From: Pseudoteredinibacter isoporae_A
GTDB lineage: Bacteria; Pseudomonadota; Gammaproteobacteria; Pseudomonadales; Cellvibrionaceae
Assembly (NCBI RefSeq): GCF_040372805.1
Contig: NZ_BAABWJ010000001.1
Coordinates: forward strand, 1,054,001 to 1,118,000
Length of the DNA: 64,000 nt
Reading direction: 5' to 3'
The translations under genes were made by a program, and so were the position numbers. The notes under the pieces were generated by a model. That model had not been told where the DNA came from. It saw nothing but the letters and a program-made list of their open reading frames with translations, and did no database searches. Shown here one piece after another: positions 43,140 through 52,154 of this stretch. Each line of letters begins with the position of its first letter. The first letter of the stretch is position 1.

Positions 43140-44648
43140 CTACTGCTTGTTCAAGAATTGCCGGTGGTCCTCAAACATGGCGGCCATTTCTTCACAATAA
43201 ATAGCGGCCATATCCGCAGGCGCGGCTTCTGCTGTTGAGGGATGCATCGTTGACGACAGTGTCGATGCCTGGTTTGAGTAAAAGCCCATACCAGAAAAAA
43301 TGGTGTACCAACTCGGTTTCAAATACGCGACCGACGTTTGATACTGACTGAGTATGGGGTCAAGATCTCCCCCGGATGTCCAACATTCCAGTAACTTGGA
43401 CAGCTGATCGGATACCGAGGTATTCTCACGGTTTTCAATCCAGTAGTCGGTGTCGCGACGGCTGTTAATTTTATAGTGACACTGCACATAGTCTGAAATC
43501 GCATCGAAGGCTTGATTGATTTTCCGGTTATAACGGTCTTGTGCATTACTGTGATAATCGGAGACAAACTGCTCGACGGTGAATTGCACCAGCATCAGGG
43601 CGGTGGCTTCCAAGGGTTCGATAAACCCCTGGGACAAACCGACTGCAAGACAGTTCTTTTCCCAGTGTCTTTCGTTTCTGCCGACTTTCATGCGCAAATG
43701 TTTGGCGGCAACCTCGTCGCCCACGTTCAGCTCACGTCGAAGCTCTTGTTCGGCCTGCTCTGGGCTGCAATGGGAAGAAGAATACACATACCCGTTACCA
43801 TCACGATTGCGGAGGGGAATCTGCCAGCGCCAACCATGTTGCATTCCGCTCGATACAGTTTGTGCAGAAATGGAGGCGGAACGGTCTTTGTTGGTGAGAA
43901 TTGCCACAGCACGATCATTGAAGAGGCGATCTTCGTAGCTGTGAAACGGTACGTTCATTGCCTGCTGCAGCAATATGGATCGAAAGCCACTGCAGTCAAT
44001 GTATACATCGCTTTTGATTGGGCCATGCTGTTTGCTATGCACACGGTCGATACAACCCGATTCGTTGCAGAGTTCAACTTGTTCAATGTCACCCTCCAAA
44101 TGTCGAACGCCGGCACTCAGAGCTTTTTGTCGAAGAAATTCACCCAGGGCGCCGGCGTCAAAATGATAGGCGTAATCGAGCTCGAAAGGCAGTCTGGTTT
44201 TGGTTTTTGGGGCGCGTTTGTCTAAGGCCAGCCGTGCTGATAACCAGAATTTATCCGGATTGGCGTCCGCCTCAAAGCCTTGCCGCCTCAAATCGCAGTT
44301 CTTAAAAAAAGCCTTGGCGGTTTCTAAATCAAAATGAGAATAGAAGGGATGAAAATAACTTGAGTATTCTTTGTCTCCGGTCCAGTTGGGAAAGCTGATA
44401 CCGGTTTTAAAAGTGGCATTGCAGGCGGGCATCCATTCTGATTCAGGAATACCGAGCTGAGAGAAAAATAACTTCATTGCCGGTGTCGACCCTTCACCGA
44501 CGCCCACCGTGCCTATTTGTTGGCTTTCTATCAGTGTGACGCTGGCCTCCGGCCAACGTTTTTTCAATAGATTGGCGGTTATCCATCCTGCGGTGCCACC
44601 GCCAACGATCAGTATGGATTGTGCCATTGTATGATGTGAATCGCTCAT
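43140..44648 (-). CDS. Tryptophan-halogenase-like flavoprotein 1
   Basis: FADH2-dependent halogenase family, 502 aa. FAD-binding GxGxxG variant ILIVGGGTAGWITA, VGVGEGSTPAMK, the Lys needed for hypohalous acid use (Lys81 in CNATFKTGI), the diagnostic WxWxIP motif (GWRWQIPLRNRDGNGYVYS) and QGFIEPLEATAL. Known TonB-linked relatives such as Brevundimonas BrvH halogenate indole rather than tryptophan, so the substrate is open. It is the last gene of the nagA-nagB-GH20-halogenase-halogenase operon, 44 bp after its paralogue, and needs an external flavin reductase not seen here. Confidence 0.9.
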   Translation of the reverse strand: MSDSHHTMAQSILIVGGGTAGWITANLLKKRWPEASVTLIESQQIGTVGVGEGSTPAMKLFFSQLGIPESEWMPACNATFKTGISFPNWTGDKEYSSYFHPFYSHFDLETAKAFFKNCDLRRQGFEADANPDKFWLSARLALDKRAPKTKTRLPFELDYAYHFDAGALGEFLRQKALSAGVRHLEGDIEQVELCNESGCIDRVHSKQHGPIKSDVYIDCSGFRSILLQQAMNVPFHSYEDRLFNDRAVAILTNKDRSASISAQTVSSGMQHGWRWQIPLRNRDGNGYVYSSSHCSPEQAEQELRRELNVGDEVAAKHLRMKVGRNERHWEKNCLAVGLSQGFIEPLEATALMLVQFTVEQFVSDYHSNAQDRYNRKINQAFDAISDYVQCHYKINSRRDTDYWIENRENTSVSDQLSKLLECWTSGGDLDPILSQYQTSVAYLKPSWYTIFSGMGFYSNQASTLSSTMHPSTAEAAPADMAAIYCEEMAAMFEDHRQFLNKQ

Positions 44649-44692
44649 GATGCATCCCCTGTTTATTGGGTCAGTATGTGTGCTCGTGTGCG

Positions 44693-46201
44693 TTAACGGC
44701 GATGTCGAGCCAGGGCCGCTCGGTGAGAGACAAAGGTGTCCAAGCCCACATCTCTCATTTGTTTCAATTTGTAGCCGTAGTCTTCCAGGTCGCCATTAGG
44801 AATCCGTCGGGCATCTGGAAAGTGTTCCATACCTGAGAATAAACAATACCAGGACGTTCGGCGATAAACTTGTCGGCGCCGATGCCCTTGCATAGCGGCC
44901 TCAAGAGCATCGGGGTCTTTGCTGTGTTTTTGCATCCAGCCGTCGATCAATGCACCCAGGTCGCTTGATACATCCATTTGTTCACGGGCGTCTTTCCAGT
45001 ATTGTGTGTCCTGGCGAGTGTTCAAAAGATAATGAGCTTGAATGTAATCTCGAGTGCCATCAATCAGGTCATTTACTCTCTGATTGTGCTGCCCTTGCAA
45101 GTGATGGCTGAAGTCCGCTTGAGTAAAGCAGTCAATGAAGCTTTCAATGGTATCTTGAATGGTATGCAACATCGCGGCTTCCAGCGGTTCGAGAAAGCCC
45201 TGCGATAAACCGATCGCCACACAGTTTTGAGTCCAATTTGTTTTCAGTCGGCCAGGTGTCCAGTTGAGCTTCAACGGTGTGCTTGATTTCGGGTCGACAT
45301 GAATAGCCTTGCACAGCTCAAGACTGGCTTCATCATGGCTCAGGTAATCGCGATTGAATACATAGCCATTGCCGATACGATTTTGTAAAGGAATCTGCCA
45401 GCGCCAGCCGTACGGCATGGCTTCCGAAAGCGTTTCTGAGGGGATGTCCTGGTCGCTGGGAAGCGGACATGGCATGGCTACCGCCGCGTTGTTCACCAGA
45501 TGGTTGGAATAATCCAGAAAATCCGTCTTTTGTGCATCGACACATAAGAGTCTTCTGAAACCGCTGGCATCAAAAAAGATGTCGCCGCTGATTTCTGCTC
45601 CGCATTCACCGATCAGGGAGTGAATATACCCGTCGGCTGAGCAGTTCACCCGTTCGACATCCAGCTTTCGGTGTTCAACGCCACGCGCAATGCATACCGA
45701 TGCTAAAAATTCTGCCAGTAAATGAGCATCAAAATGGTAGCCGTAATCAAACAGGGAAAACGCTTCATGTTCTGATTTTGGTGACAGACCCAAGCGCGCA
45801 ATTTCAGAGCTGATAAAAAACGCATCGGGGTGAGAAGGCATGTCCCAGCCGGCTCGTCGCAATTGGCAATTGCGGAAAAACTTCAGGGCACAACTGTGAT
45901 CTGCCTGGGAATAGAACGGATGAAAATAACTTTTTTGTGCGTCGGCCAGCCAGCCGGGAAAACGAATGCCACATTTGTATGTCGCATTGCATTGGGGCAT
46001 CCATTCGCTTTCTGATATGTTTATGGCCTCGAAAAAACGTTTAAGTGAGGGCGTTGAACCCTCACCGACGCCGATGATACCTCGGCTCTCGGACTCAAGC
46101 AGGACGACGGTGCATTCGCTAAAATGCTGTTGCAGCAGGCTGGCGCACATCCAACCTGCGCTGCCGCCACCAACGATGACAAATTTCAGCGGTTGATTCA
46201 T
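44693..46201 (-). CDS. Tryptophan-halogenase-like flavoprotein 2
   Basis: Also 502 aa and a diverged paralogue of the neighbouring gene. FAD motif FVIVGGGSAGWMCA, IGVGEGSTPSLK, Lys76 in CNATYKCGI, WxWxIP motif in GWRWQIPLQNRIGNGYVFN, and QGFLEPLEAAML. The catalytic Lys and WxWxIP motif are intact, so activity is expected. Starts 6 bp after the GH20 stop codon, so it is co-expressed with amino-sugar catabolism. Function in this context is unknown; candidate roles are halogenation of an aromatic ligand or a non-halogenating flavin reaction on receptor cargo (inference). Confidence 0.9.
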   Translation of the reverse strand: MNQPLKFVIVGGGSAGWMCASLLQQHFSECTVVLLESESRGIIGVGEGSTPSLKRFFEAINISESEWMPQCNATYKCGIRFPGWLADAQKSYFHPFYSQADHSCALKFFRNCQLRRAGWDMPSHPDAFFISSEIARLGLSPKSEHEAFSLFDYGYHFDAHLLAEFLASVCIARGVEHRKLDVERVNCSADGYIHSLIGECGAEISGDIFFDASGFRRLLCVDAQKTDFLDYSNHLVNNAAVAMPCPLPSDQDIPSETLSEAMPYGWRWQIPLQNRIGNGYVFNRDYLSHDEASLELCKAIHVDPKSSTPLKLNWTPGRLKTNWTQNCVAIGLSQGFLEPLEAAMLHTIQDTIESFIDCFTQADFSHHLQGQHNQRVNDLIDGTRDYIQAHYLLNTRQDTQYWKDAREQMDVSSDLGALIDGWMQKHSKDPDALEAAMQGHRRRQVYRRTSWYCLFSGMEHFPDARRIPNGDLEDYGYKLKQMRDVGLDTFVSHRAALARHRR

Positions 46202-46207
46202 AAGTCC

Positions 46208-48781
46208 TTATTCCATTGGCATGGTTATGGCGCGCCCCATGCGGTTTTTCTTGTGGTTGATGCTGCGAATTTTTATGGGTTCCAAGGCGCTCGGCTTGTC
46301 CAGAAGCATTGAGCCCTGTGATGCAGCTAGGGGCTGCCACTCTCCGTCCCCCCGGGCGTATTGCAAGGGGAGATTGGGGATTGGGCTTTGCCAAAACAGG
46401 TGTCCGTCTTTAATGGTGGCACCAACCACGGGCAGGCGATATTCGATACCCCAGATGTCCAAACGCTGCAAAGCTTCATTCAAGGCATAACTGAAGCGAA
46501 ACCAATCCCGCTCCCGGGCAGGTTCATTCGGACCGAAGTAGTGGCTGTCTTTCGAATAGTGTCGATTCGGTGTATAGGCCAGTTCCCAGTCCGCTTTGTG
46601 CCAGGCCCGCTCGGCCAAGGCAAAAAGTCTGGGGTAGACCATATATTCGGCCTGTTTATCTCCGCGCACCACTTCGGTCCACAGTTGACCCTGTAAACCG
46701 TAAAAGCGATGTTTTTGTGTTTGAACATTGTCGTTTACTTGATAGGCTTTGCCGTTTCGGTCCGTCCAAATTTCCGCGTGAGCGGGTAAGTTATCTGGCA
46801 TAAAGTCGAAAACTTTTTTGCTGCTGATGCCCCGCGATGCCCAATAAAAACCACGTTCCTTGTAGTGCGCCTGGTGAGGGAAATCAAAATAAGTGGCGTC
46901 TGGCGTTGAAACTACGACATTCCATTGTAAATTGGCGTGCCGCTGGGCAATTTCATGTCCTTTCCAAAATAACGGTGTCCAGGCATGGGATTGAATATTG
47001 CGGCCGGCCAGAGATTGCTCAACATGGGTGAGGCCGTCGTTCCAGGCGGCGGCCTTAATGCCTTTGTCTTCCAGAAGCGCGACCAGGCGTTCGATAAAGT
47101 ATGCCGCTAACTGACTATTGTCTTGCACACCGTAGGCATTGTCGTTGAGAAAGGTCTTGCAAACCGGTGATTCCTTCCAGGCACCCGGAGATTCATCGGC
47201 ACCAATATGATAGGTATTCAGTGGCCAGCCAGCCTGTTGGTGAAGATCTTGAATTTCAGTAATCACCGTATCAAAAAATCGGTAGCTGGATTCCATGCAA
47301 GGATTGATGGTGTTGTCGTTGTAGTGTTGATGTGAAATGTACTGGCTTTGATCGTCAAAATCGCTGAGCAAATATTCTCTGGCGCCATCGGGATCCTCTT
47401 CCAGAATCAATCGCTGGTATCGGGCTTCCATCGACTTGATTGCTGCGCGGGCGTGCCCCGGTGCATCAAACGAAGGAATCACTTCAATGTTTCTGGCTTT
47501 GGCCGCTCTCAATATGTTCAGATATTCGTCTTGTGTGAGAAACTGCCCTTCCTTTGGATGGGGGCCATCACCCAACTGAGTAATCAAACAGTGTTGCTCA
47601 TTCAAATCCAAGCACCGTTTGGCACCAATGCTTGTTAATTCGGGTAGGCTCTTAATCGCCAGTCTCCAGCCTTCGTCATCGGCCAGATGCAAATGCAGCT
47701 TATTGAGTTTCATCGCCGCCATTTGTTGGATCAGTTCAAGAATAAAGGTCGTTGATAAAAAATTTCGTGAAAGATCAATGTGCATGCCGCGATAGGCGTA
47801 GCGCGGTTCATCGTCGACGCGCACTTGGGGGAGATGTCCGTCGCCCACTTGCCAAAGTTGGCCGAGCGTGTAGAGCGCGTAATTGCTGCCCGCGATATCG
47901 CCCGAGCGAATACTGATTTTCGAATCGTTGATTTGAAGCGTGTAAGCATCCGCCACCAGGGTTGAATCGTGATGAACATCCACGCGGAATCCATCTGGGC
48001 GATTGGGCAAGCCTTGTTTGCTCAAATATTCCAATGCTGCCGCATGCGCATCACGATGGAAATCGTTGTGATGAATGTGCAGAGATTGGAGTGCTACGGT
48101 CTGGTCGCTGAGAGCGGTGACCTGTTTTAGTTTGGGAATGACGTGATCGCTGATGAGCAGAGGGTTGCTTTGTTCGGGCTCTATGGCTTGAAGTGTGGTA
48201 TAGATGAATTCCGCATCGGCGATAGGCGTTTGGTCGTCTTTGTTACGCTTGTGATGTTGCACTGGATCTTTGGGGGGAATGACATAGCCAGGAGCCTCGA
48301 GTTTGGTCTCAGGGTCAAAGGTCATTACCGTAGATTGCACAATCACCGGTTTCAGGCCATCGGCATGTAAAAAGAAGTTTGGAAAGATATCGCTTTCGTT
48401 CAAATGCCAGAAGGACGCTCGGAAGGGAATTTTATACGCATGCTGGGCTTTAAGTCCTTTGAAGTCTGAACTTGGGCTCAGTCGGTGCAAATCACCCTGA
48501 AGGCGTTCAATCGTAAACTGCGCGTTGTACACTTCATGTATCGGGGAATAGTGGCTGAAGTATAGTTGCCAATCGTTACCTGGGTAGTCGATGGGGGATT
48601 CTATAAACAGCTCAGCTTCAAAGCAGGGCGCCTTCTCGTGTAATATATGGCATTTCCCGTCGGCCTGATTGTTCAACACTTGGTAGCGTACATCCAGTAC
48701 CTCGCCTAATGTATTCAGCGATTTCTGCGGATGTTCACAGGAACATAGAAACAGTGCGATACAGACCCAAAGCCTTTTCAT
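46208..48781 (-). CDS. Beta-N-acetylhexosaminidase (GH20), probable lipoprotein
   Basis: Releases GlcNAc from the non-reducing end of chito-oligosaccharides. 857 aa. N-terminus MKRLWVCIALFLCSCEH carries a lipobox-like LCSC, suggesting a lipid anchor at Cys16. Then a chitobiase-type N-terminal domain, GH20b domain (SIRSGDIAGSNYALYTLGQL), and the catalytic barrel (YRGMHIDLSRNFLSTTFILE, MAAMKLNKLHLHLADDEGWR, catalytic Asp-Glu in YHIGADESPGAW), and a C-terminal chitobiase domain. Located between nagB and the halogenases in an operator-controlled operon. Firm family assignment. Confidence 0.94.
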   Translation of the reverse strand: MKRLWVCIALFLCSCEHPQKSLNTLGEVLDVRYQVLNNQADGKCHILHEKAPCFEAELFIESPIDYPGNDWQLYFSHYSPIHEVYNAQFTIERLQGDLHRLSPSSDFKGLKAQHAYKIPFRASFWHLNESDIFPNFFLHADGLKPVIVQSTVMTFDPETKLEAPGYVIPPKDPVQHHKRNKDDQTPIADAEFIYTTLQAIEPEQSNPLLISDHVIPKLKQVTALSDQTVALQSLHIHHNDFHRDAHAAALEYLSKQGLPNRPDGFRVDVHHDSTLVADAYTLQINDSKISIRSGDIAGSNYALYTLGQLWQVGDGHLPQVRVDDEPRYAYRGMHIDLSRNFLSTTFILELIQQMAAMKLNKLHLHLADDEGWRLAIKSLPELTSIGAKRCLDLNEQHCLITQLGDGPHPKEGQFLTQDEYLNILRAAKARNIEVIPSFDAPGHARAAIKSMEARYQRLILEEDPDGAREYLLSDFDDQSQYISHQHYNDNTINPCMESSYRFFDTVITEIQDLHQQAGWPLNTYHIGADESPGAWKESPVCKTFLNDNAYGVQDNSQLAAYFIERLVALLEDKGIKAAAWNDGLTHVEQSLAGRNIQSHAWTPLFWKGHEIAQRHANLQWNVVVSTPDATYFDFPHQAHYKERGFYWASRGISSKKVFDFMPDNLPAHAEIWTDRNGKAYQVNDNVQTQKHRFYGLQGQLWTEVVRGDKQAEYMVYPRLFALAERAWHKADWELAYTPNRHYSKDSHYFGPNEPARERDWFRFSYALNEALQRLDIWGIEYRLPVVGATIKDGHLFWQSPIPNLPLQYARGDGEWQPLAASQGSMLLDKPSALEPIKIRSINHKKNRMGRAITMPME

Positions 48782-48827
48782 TATTATTCTCCAGCGCGTA
48801 TGTCGATGCCGATGTGTTCTTGTTAGG

Positions 48828-49622
48828 TCATGACAAATTAAGGCTCTTCATGAGGGCCTGTTGTTTTTCTTCAACTTCAATAAAAAACTCGATGTGTTCC
48901 AGCCGGCTGGCGGCTTCACGGTCCAATACAATGATGGCGTCGGGATGAAGCTGTAGGGCAGACGCGGGGCAGTAAGCGCTCAGTGCGCCTTCAATCATGG
49001 TTTGCACCGCTGCGGACTTCTCTTTACCAAAGGCCAGCAATAAAATCTTTTTGGCTTCCAATATCGTACCGATGCCCATGGTTAGGGCGAGTTCAGGTTG
49101 AAACTCCTCGTCGCCAAAGAAGCGTGAATTTGCATGCGTGGTTGATTGGGTGAGGGTTTTAATTCGTGTTCTTGACTGCAGGCCGGAAGTTGGCTCATTG
49201 AAACCGATGTGCCCATTTCGGCCGATGCCCAGTAACTGCAGATCAATCCCGCCGTGCGCGTTAATCTCATTCTCATAATCGGCACAGGCTTGAATCGGGT
49301 TCTCATTCAGTCCATCGGGCACGTGAGTATTGCTGATGTCGATATTGATATGATCGAACAGTTTTTGCTGCATAAAGTAGCGATAGCTTTGGGGATGATC
49401 GGGAGACAGGCCGTGATATTCATCCAGGTTGAAGCTGGAGGCCGCGGAAAAATCGACATAGTGTTCCTTGTGCAAGCGAATCAGTTGTTCATAGCACAGG
49501 GTAGGTGTTGACCCGGTTGCGAGGCCAAGCACGGAGTTGGGCTTTTTTTGAAGCTGCATGGCGATGGTTTCTGCCGCAAACGATGATGCCTCATATCGAT
49601 TTTCTTTGATGACGATCCTCAT
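48828..49622 (-). CDS. nagB: Glucosamine-6-phosphate deaminase
   Basis: Converts GlcN-6-P to fructose-6-P and ammonia. 264 aa with NagB motifs LGLATGSTPTLCYEQL, FNLDEYHGL, LLGIGRNGHIGFNEPTS and LTMGIGTILEAKKILLLAFG. Starts 3 bp after the nagA stop codon, so the two are coupled. Firm. Confidence 0.97.
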   Translation of the reverse strand: MRIVIKENRYEASSFAAETIAMQLQKKPNSVLGLATGSTPTLCYEQLIRLHKEHYVDFSAASSFNLDEYHGLSPDHPQSYRYFMQQKLFDHINIDISNTHVPDGLNENPIQACADYENEINAHGGIDLQLLGIGRNGHIGFNEPTSGLQSRTRIKTLTQSTTHANSRFFGDEEFQPELALTMGIGTILEAKKILLLAFGKEKSAAVQTMIEGALSAYCPASALQLHPDAIIVLDREAASRLEHIEFFIEVEEKQQALMKSLNLS

Positions 49623-49625
49623 GGC

Positions 49626-50810
49626 TTACCCTGTCTTGCCCCGTATGATTGAGTTGATAAGAATGTTTCCAGCGCAGCCGCTGGCATGAACGTGCAGATG
49701 TTTGTCGAGACAAACGAAATCTGCAGAGTAACCGGTTTTTAAATAGCCGAGTGTGTTGTCCACGCCGAGACTTTGCGCAGGGTACAGGCTAGCCATGCGC
49801 AAGGCTTCGTCCAGGTCGACAAGATTGTTTTCTGACATAACGCGTACAGCGTCGATCAGCGCAATGGCACTGCCCGCAAGTTTGCCTTCAGCGTTAATCA
49901 GTTTCTTATCTTTCACACTCAGCGGTTCGCCATACAATTCAAAAGCCGCTTGCGAGCCGCCAATAGTGGCCATGGCGTCACTGACCAGTACCACTTTGCC
50001 CGGGGCTTTACTGCGAAGCAGCAGAGCGATATTGCTCGGGTGAACATGGTGACCGTCGGCGATTAATCCGCAGTAACTGTCCTGGTGTTCCAGGGCGGCG
50101 CCCACAACACCGGGCTCGCGTGCTTGAAGGGGGCTCATTGCATTGAATATATGGGTAAAACCACAAACCCCCTCAGCGAGGGCGTCGAGGGTTTGTTGAT
50201 AACTGGCATTGCTGTGGCCCGCCCACACACGAACATTGTGTTGATGCAGTTCGCGCACCATTCCCGGTTTGGTGGTCTCCGGGGCGAGAGTCGACATGAG
50301 GCGCATCTTCTTGGCGATTTGAATGAGCTCCTGAACATCGTCCGGTTGAATATCCCGAATAAAGTCCGCTTTATGGGCGCCGCGTTTGCGGTTTGCAAAA
50401 AAAGGCCCTTCGAGGTGTAAGCCGAGAATTTCAGAAATCCGTGCATCTTGTGCATCGTTTACTGCCTGGGCAGCTTGCTGACGAACCGTTTTTACGTCAC
50501 TGATGATGGTCGGCATGATCCGGGTCGTGCCAAAACGGCGATGGGCCTTGGCGATACGGATCAAGCCTTCGAGAGTCGGTTGATTGTTGAACAGGGTGTC
50601 GCCACCCCCGTTAACCTGAATATCAATAAGGCCCGGTGCGAGTAAACGATCTCCGAAATCGATCAGGGTTTCGTCCCCATTCAGCTGTGACTGGGGCTTG
50701 ATGCCCAGAATGCTTGAACCAGACACCAAGAGCGCCGCGTGGGAATGCCGGCGTTCACCATCGAAGATTTCCTGGCAAAGGATTGCGCGGATCGGGTCGT
50801 TCTTAGCCAT
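49626..50810 (-). CDS. nagA: N-acetylglucosamine-6-phosphate deacetylase
   Basis: Removes the acetyl group from GlcNAc-6-P. 394 aa amidohydrolase: APGLIDIQVNGGG, metal Glu in GLHLEGPFF, metal His in WAGHSNASYQ and FTHIFNAMSP, substrate His in IADGHHVHP, catalytic Asp in VLVSDAMATIGG. The start at 50810 is chosen over the in-frame ATG at 50855 because the promoter -10 box (50844-50849) lies inside the longer version. First gene of an operon with nagB, GH20 and both halogenases. Confidence 0.95.
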   Translation of the reverse strand: MAKNDPIRAILCQEIFDGERRHSHAALLVSGSSILGIKPQSQLNGDETLIDFGDRLLAPGLIDIQVNGGGDTLFNNQPTLEGLIRIAKAHRRFGTTRIMPTIISDVKTVRQQAAQAVNDAQDARISEILGLHLEGPFFANRKRGAHKADFIRDIQPDDVQELIQIAKKMRLMSTLAPETTKPGMVRELHQHNVRVWAGHSNASYQQTLDALAEGVCGFTHIFNAMSPLQAREPGVVGAALEHQDSYCGLIADGHHVHPSNIALLLRSKAPGKVVLVSDAMATIGGSQAAFELYGEPLSVKDKKLINAEGKLAGSAIALIDAVRVMSENNLVDLDEALRMASLYPAQSLGVDNTLGYLKTGYSADFVCLDKHLHVHASGCAGNILINSIIRGKTG

Positions 50811-50843
50811 ATTGCAACGGTCAGTATGATCAATGTGTGGGCA

Positions 50844-50872
50844 GTATAATATCATTGAGACAACGTTGTCAC
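50844..50872 (-). promoter_or_regulatory. nagA operon promoter with GACAACGTTGTC operator
   Basis: On the minus strand: GTGACA (50872-50867), 17-bp spacer, TTATAC (50849-50844). The perfect palindrome GACAACGTTGTC (50859-50870) overlaps the -35 box. It fixes the nagA start downstream at 50810. Confidence 0.72.
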
Positions 50873-50915
50873 ATCTTTTCGATAAAAGCCCATCTAAGGG
50901 TTTAGCTCGAGGAGC

Positions 50916-51947
50916 TTACTCGGTAGTTTTGGGGCCGGTGGAATCCCGCTCCACCAATTGAGGGCAAAAGCCGTAACCCTGCCAGGCATAGCCTTGTGTG
51001 GACTTTTTGCGCTGGCGAATCTCGTCGATGAGTATGCCGGCCGCTTTCTGTGCAATTTCTCGGCCGGCTTGCTGGGACGTGGTCAACTGAGGCCAGGATT
51101 GTCGTGAAAAGGGGCTGTCTTCGAAACCCGCGATGGACAGATCCGAGGGCACTTCCAGGCCCAGGCGGCGAGCAGTAAACAAGGTTCCGGCGGCGATTTC
51201 ATCGTTACAGGCGAAGATGGCGGAAGGGCGTTTATCCTGCTGGAGTAGAATGTCGCTGTTGGCGACGCCAGATTCAAAAGAATAGCGGCCATCGAGAATC
51301 AACTCGGCATTGGCTTCCAGTTTATTGTCCTTCAGGGCATTCAGGTAACCGTCTTTACGTTCCAGACTGGAGCGGTGATCAATGTCACCACCGAGAAACG
51401 CAATGTCTTTATGGCCCAGATCAATCAGATGCTGGGTGATTTGGTAGGCCGCGCGGTGGTCGTCAATAAAGACGCAACTGGAAATGGTATCGGCTTGTTG
51501 GGCCGAGATGATTCGAACCAGCACAACACCGGCCTGCTGCAGCTCATCAATGACTTCTGGCATTTCTGACAGCGGAGGCGTCAGCACCAGCCCCGCGACC
51601 TGACTGCGTTGGGTCATGCTTAGAATTTCATCGACAATGTTTTTCGAGGTTGCTTCACAGGGGTGAATGATCAGTTCGAAACCGTGCTTATGGCATTCTT
51701 TTAAAATGCCATTCTGCAATTCAATGATGTAGTGGCTATTGGGGTTATCGTAAATCAAACCCAGAGATGAGGCCGTACCACGCAGCAGCCGGGCAGAGCG
51801 ATTGGGCTGATAATTCAGCTCCTTTACTGCGGCCCAGACTTGTTCTTGGAGTTTAGGAGCGACATTAGGCTCGTGGTTTATGACGCGTGAAACGGTCTTA
51901 AACGACACGCCCGCGAGCTTGGCGACATCCTTAATAGTGGTCTTCAT
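50916..51947 (-). CDS. nagR: LacI-family repressor of the amino-sugar regulon
   Basis: 343 aa: LacI HTH (TIKDVAKLAGVSFKTVSRVI), hinge (YQPNRSARLLRG), and periplasmic-binding-protein core (GLVLTPPLSEMP, VFIDDHRAAYQI, DIAFLGGDIDHRSS, AIFACNDEIAAGTLF, SIAGFEDSPFSRQSWPQLTT). Lies directly upstream of nagA in the same direction. The five GACAACGTTGTC-type palindromes at the nearby promoters are the expected kind of LacI-family operator, so it is very probably the NagR-type repressor, released by GlcNAc-6-P or GlcN-6-P (ligand inferred). Confidence 0.93.
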   Translation of the reverse strand: MKTTIKDVAKLAGVSFKTVSRVINHEPNVAPKLQEQVWAAVKELNYQPNRSARLLRGTASSLGLIYDNPNSHYIIELQNGILKECHKHGFELIIHPCEATSKNIVDEILSMTQRSQVAGLVLTPPLSEMPEVIDELQQAGVVLVRIISAQQADTISSCVFIDDHRAAYQITQHLIDLGHKDIAFLGGDIDHRSSLERKDGYLNALKDNKLEANAELILDGRYSFESGVANSDILLQQDKRPSAIFACNDEIAAGTLFTARRLGLEVPSDLSIAGFEDSPFSRQSWPQLTTSQQAGREIAQKAAGILIDEIRQRKKSTQGYAWQGYGFCPQLVERDSTGPKTTE

Positions 51948-52040
51948 AATTGAACTTGATACTTTGTACTAATTCGGCGCAGCTAGCCTACTGTGTACAG
52001 CCCCACCCCGCAACCCTGTCACCATGGGGGATTATGAGCG

Positions 52041-52088
52041 TTGACAGTTCTTTCGTTTCTATTTACTCTGAATGACAACGTTGTCATT
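52041..52088 (+). promoter_or_regulatory. pgi promoter with 18-bp operator AATGACAACGTTGTCATT
   Basis: TTGACA (52041-52046), 17 bp, TACTCT (52064-52069). The perfect 18-bp palindrome AATGACAACGTTGTCATT (52071-52088) covers the expected transcription start, the most extended operator of the set. Confidence 0.75.
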
Positions 52089-52154
52089 TGTTGTGACTTT
52101 TGCAACAGGTACACGCGAAGCCCATAAATTCGATACAGCAGGAGTGCCTGATCT

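Noticed and set aside
50890..50915. Terminator between the LacI-family gene and nagA
   Set aside because: AGCTC-CTC-GAGCT can pair on the minus strand but the stem is only 5 bp and no T tract follows.
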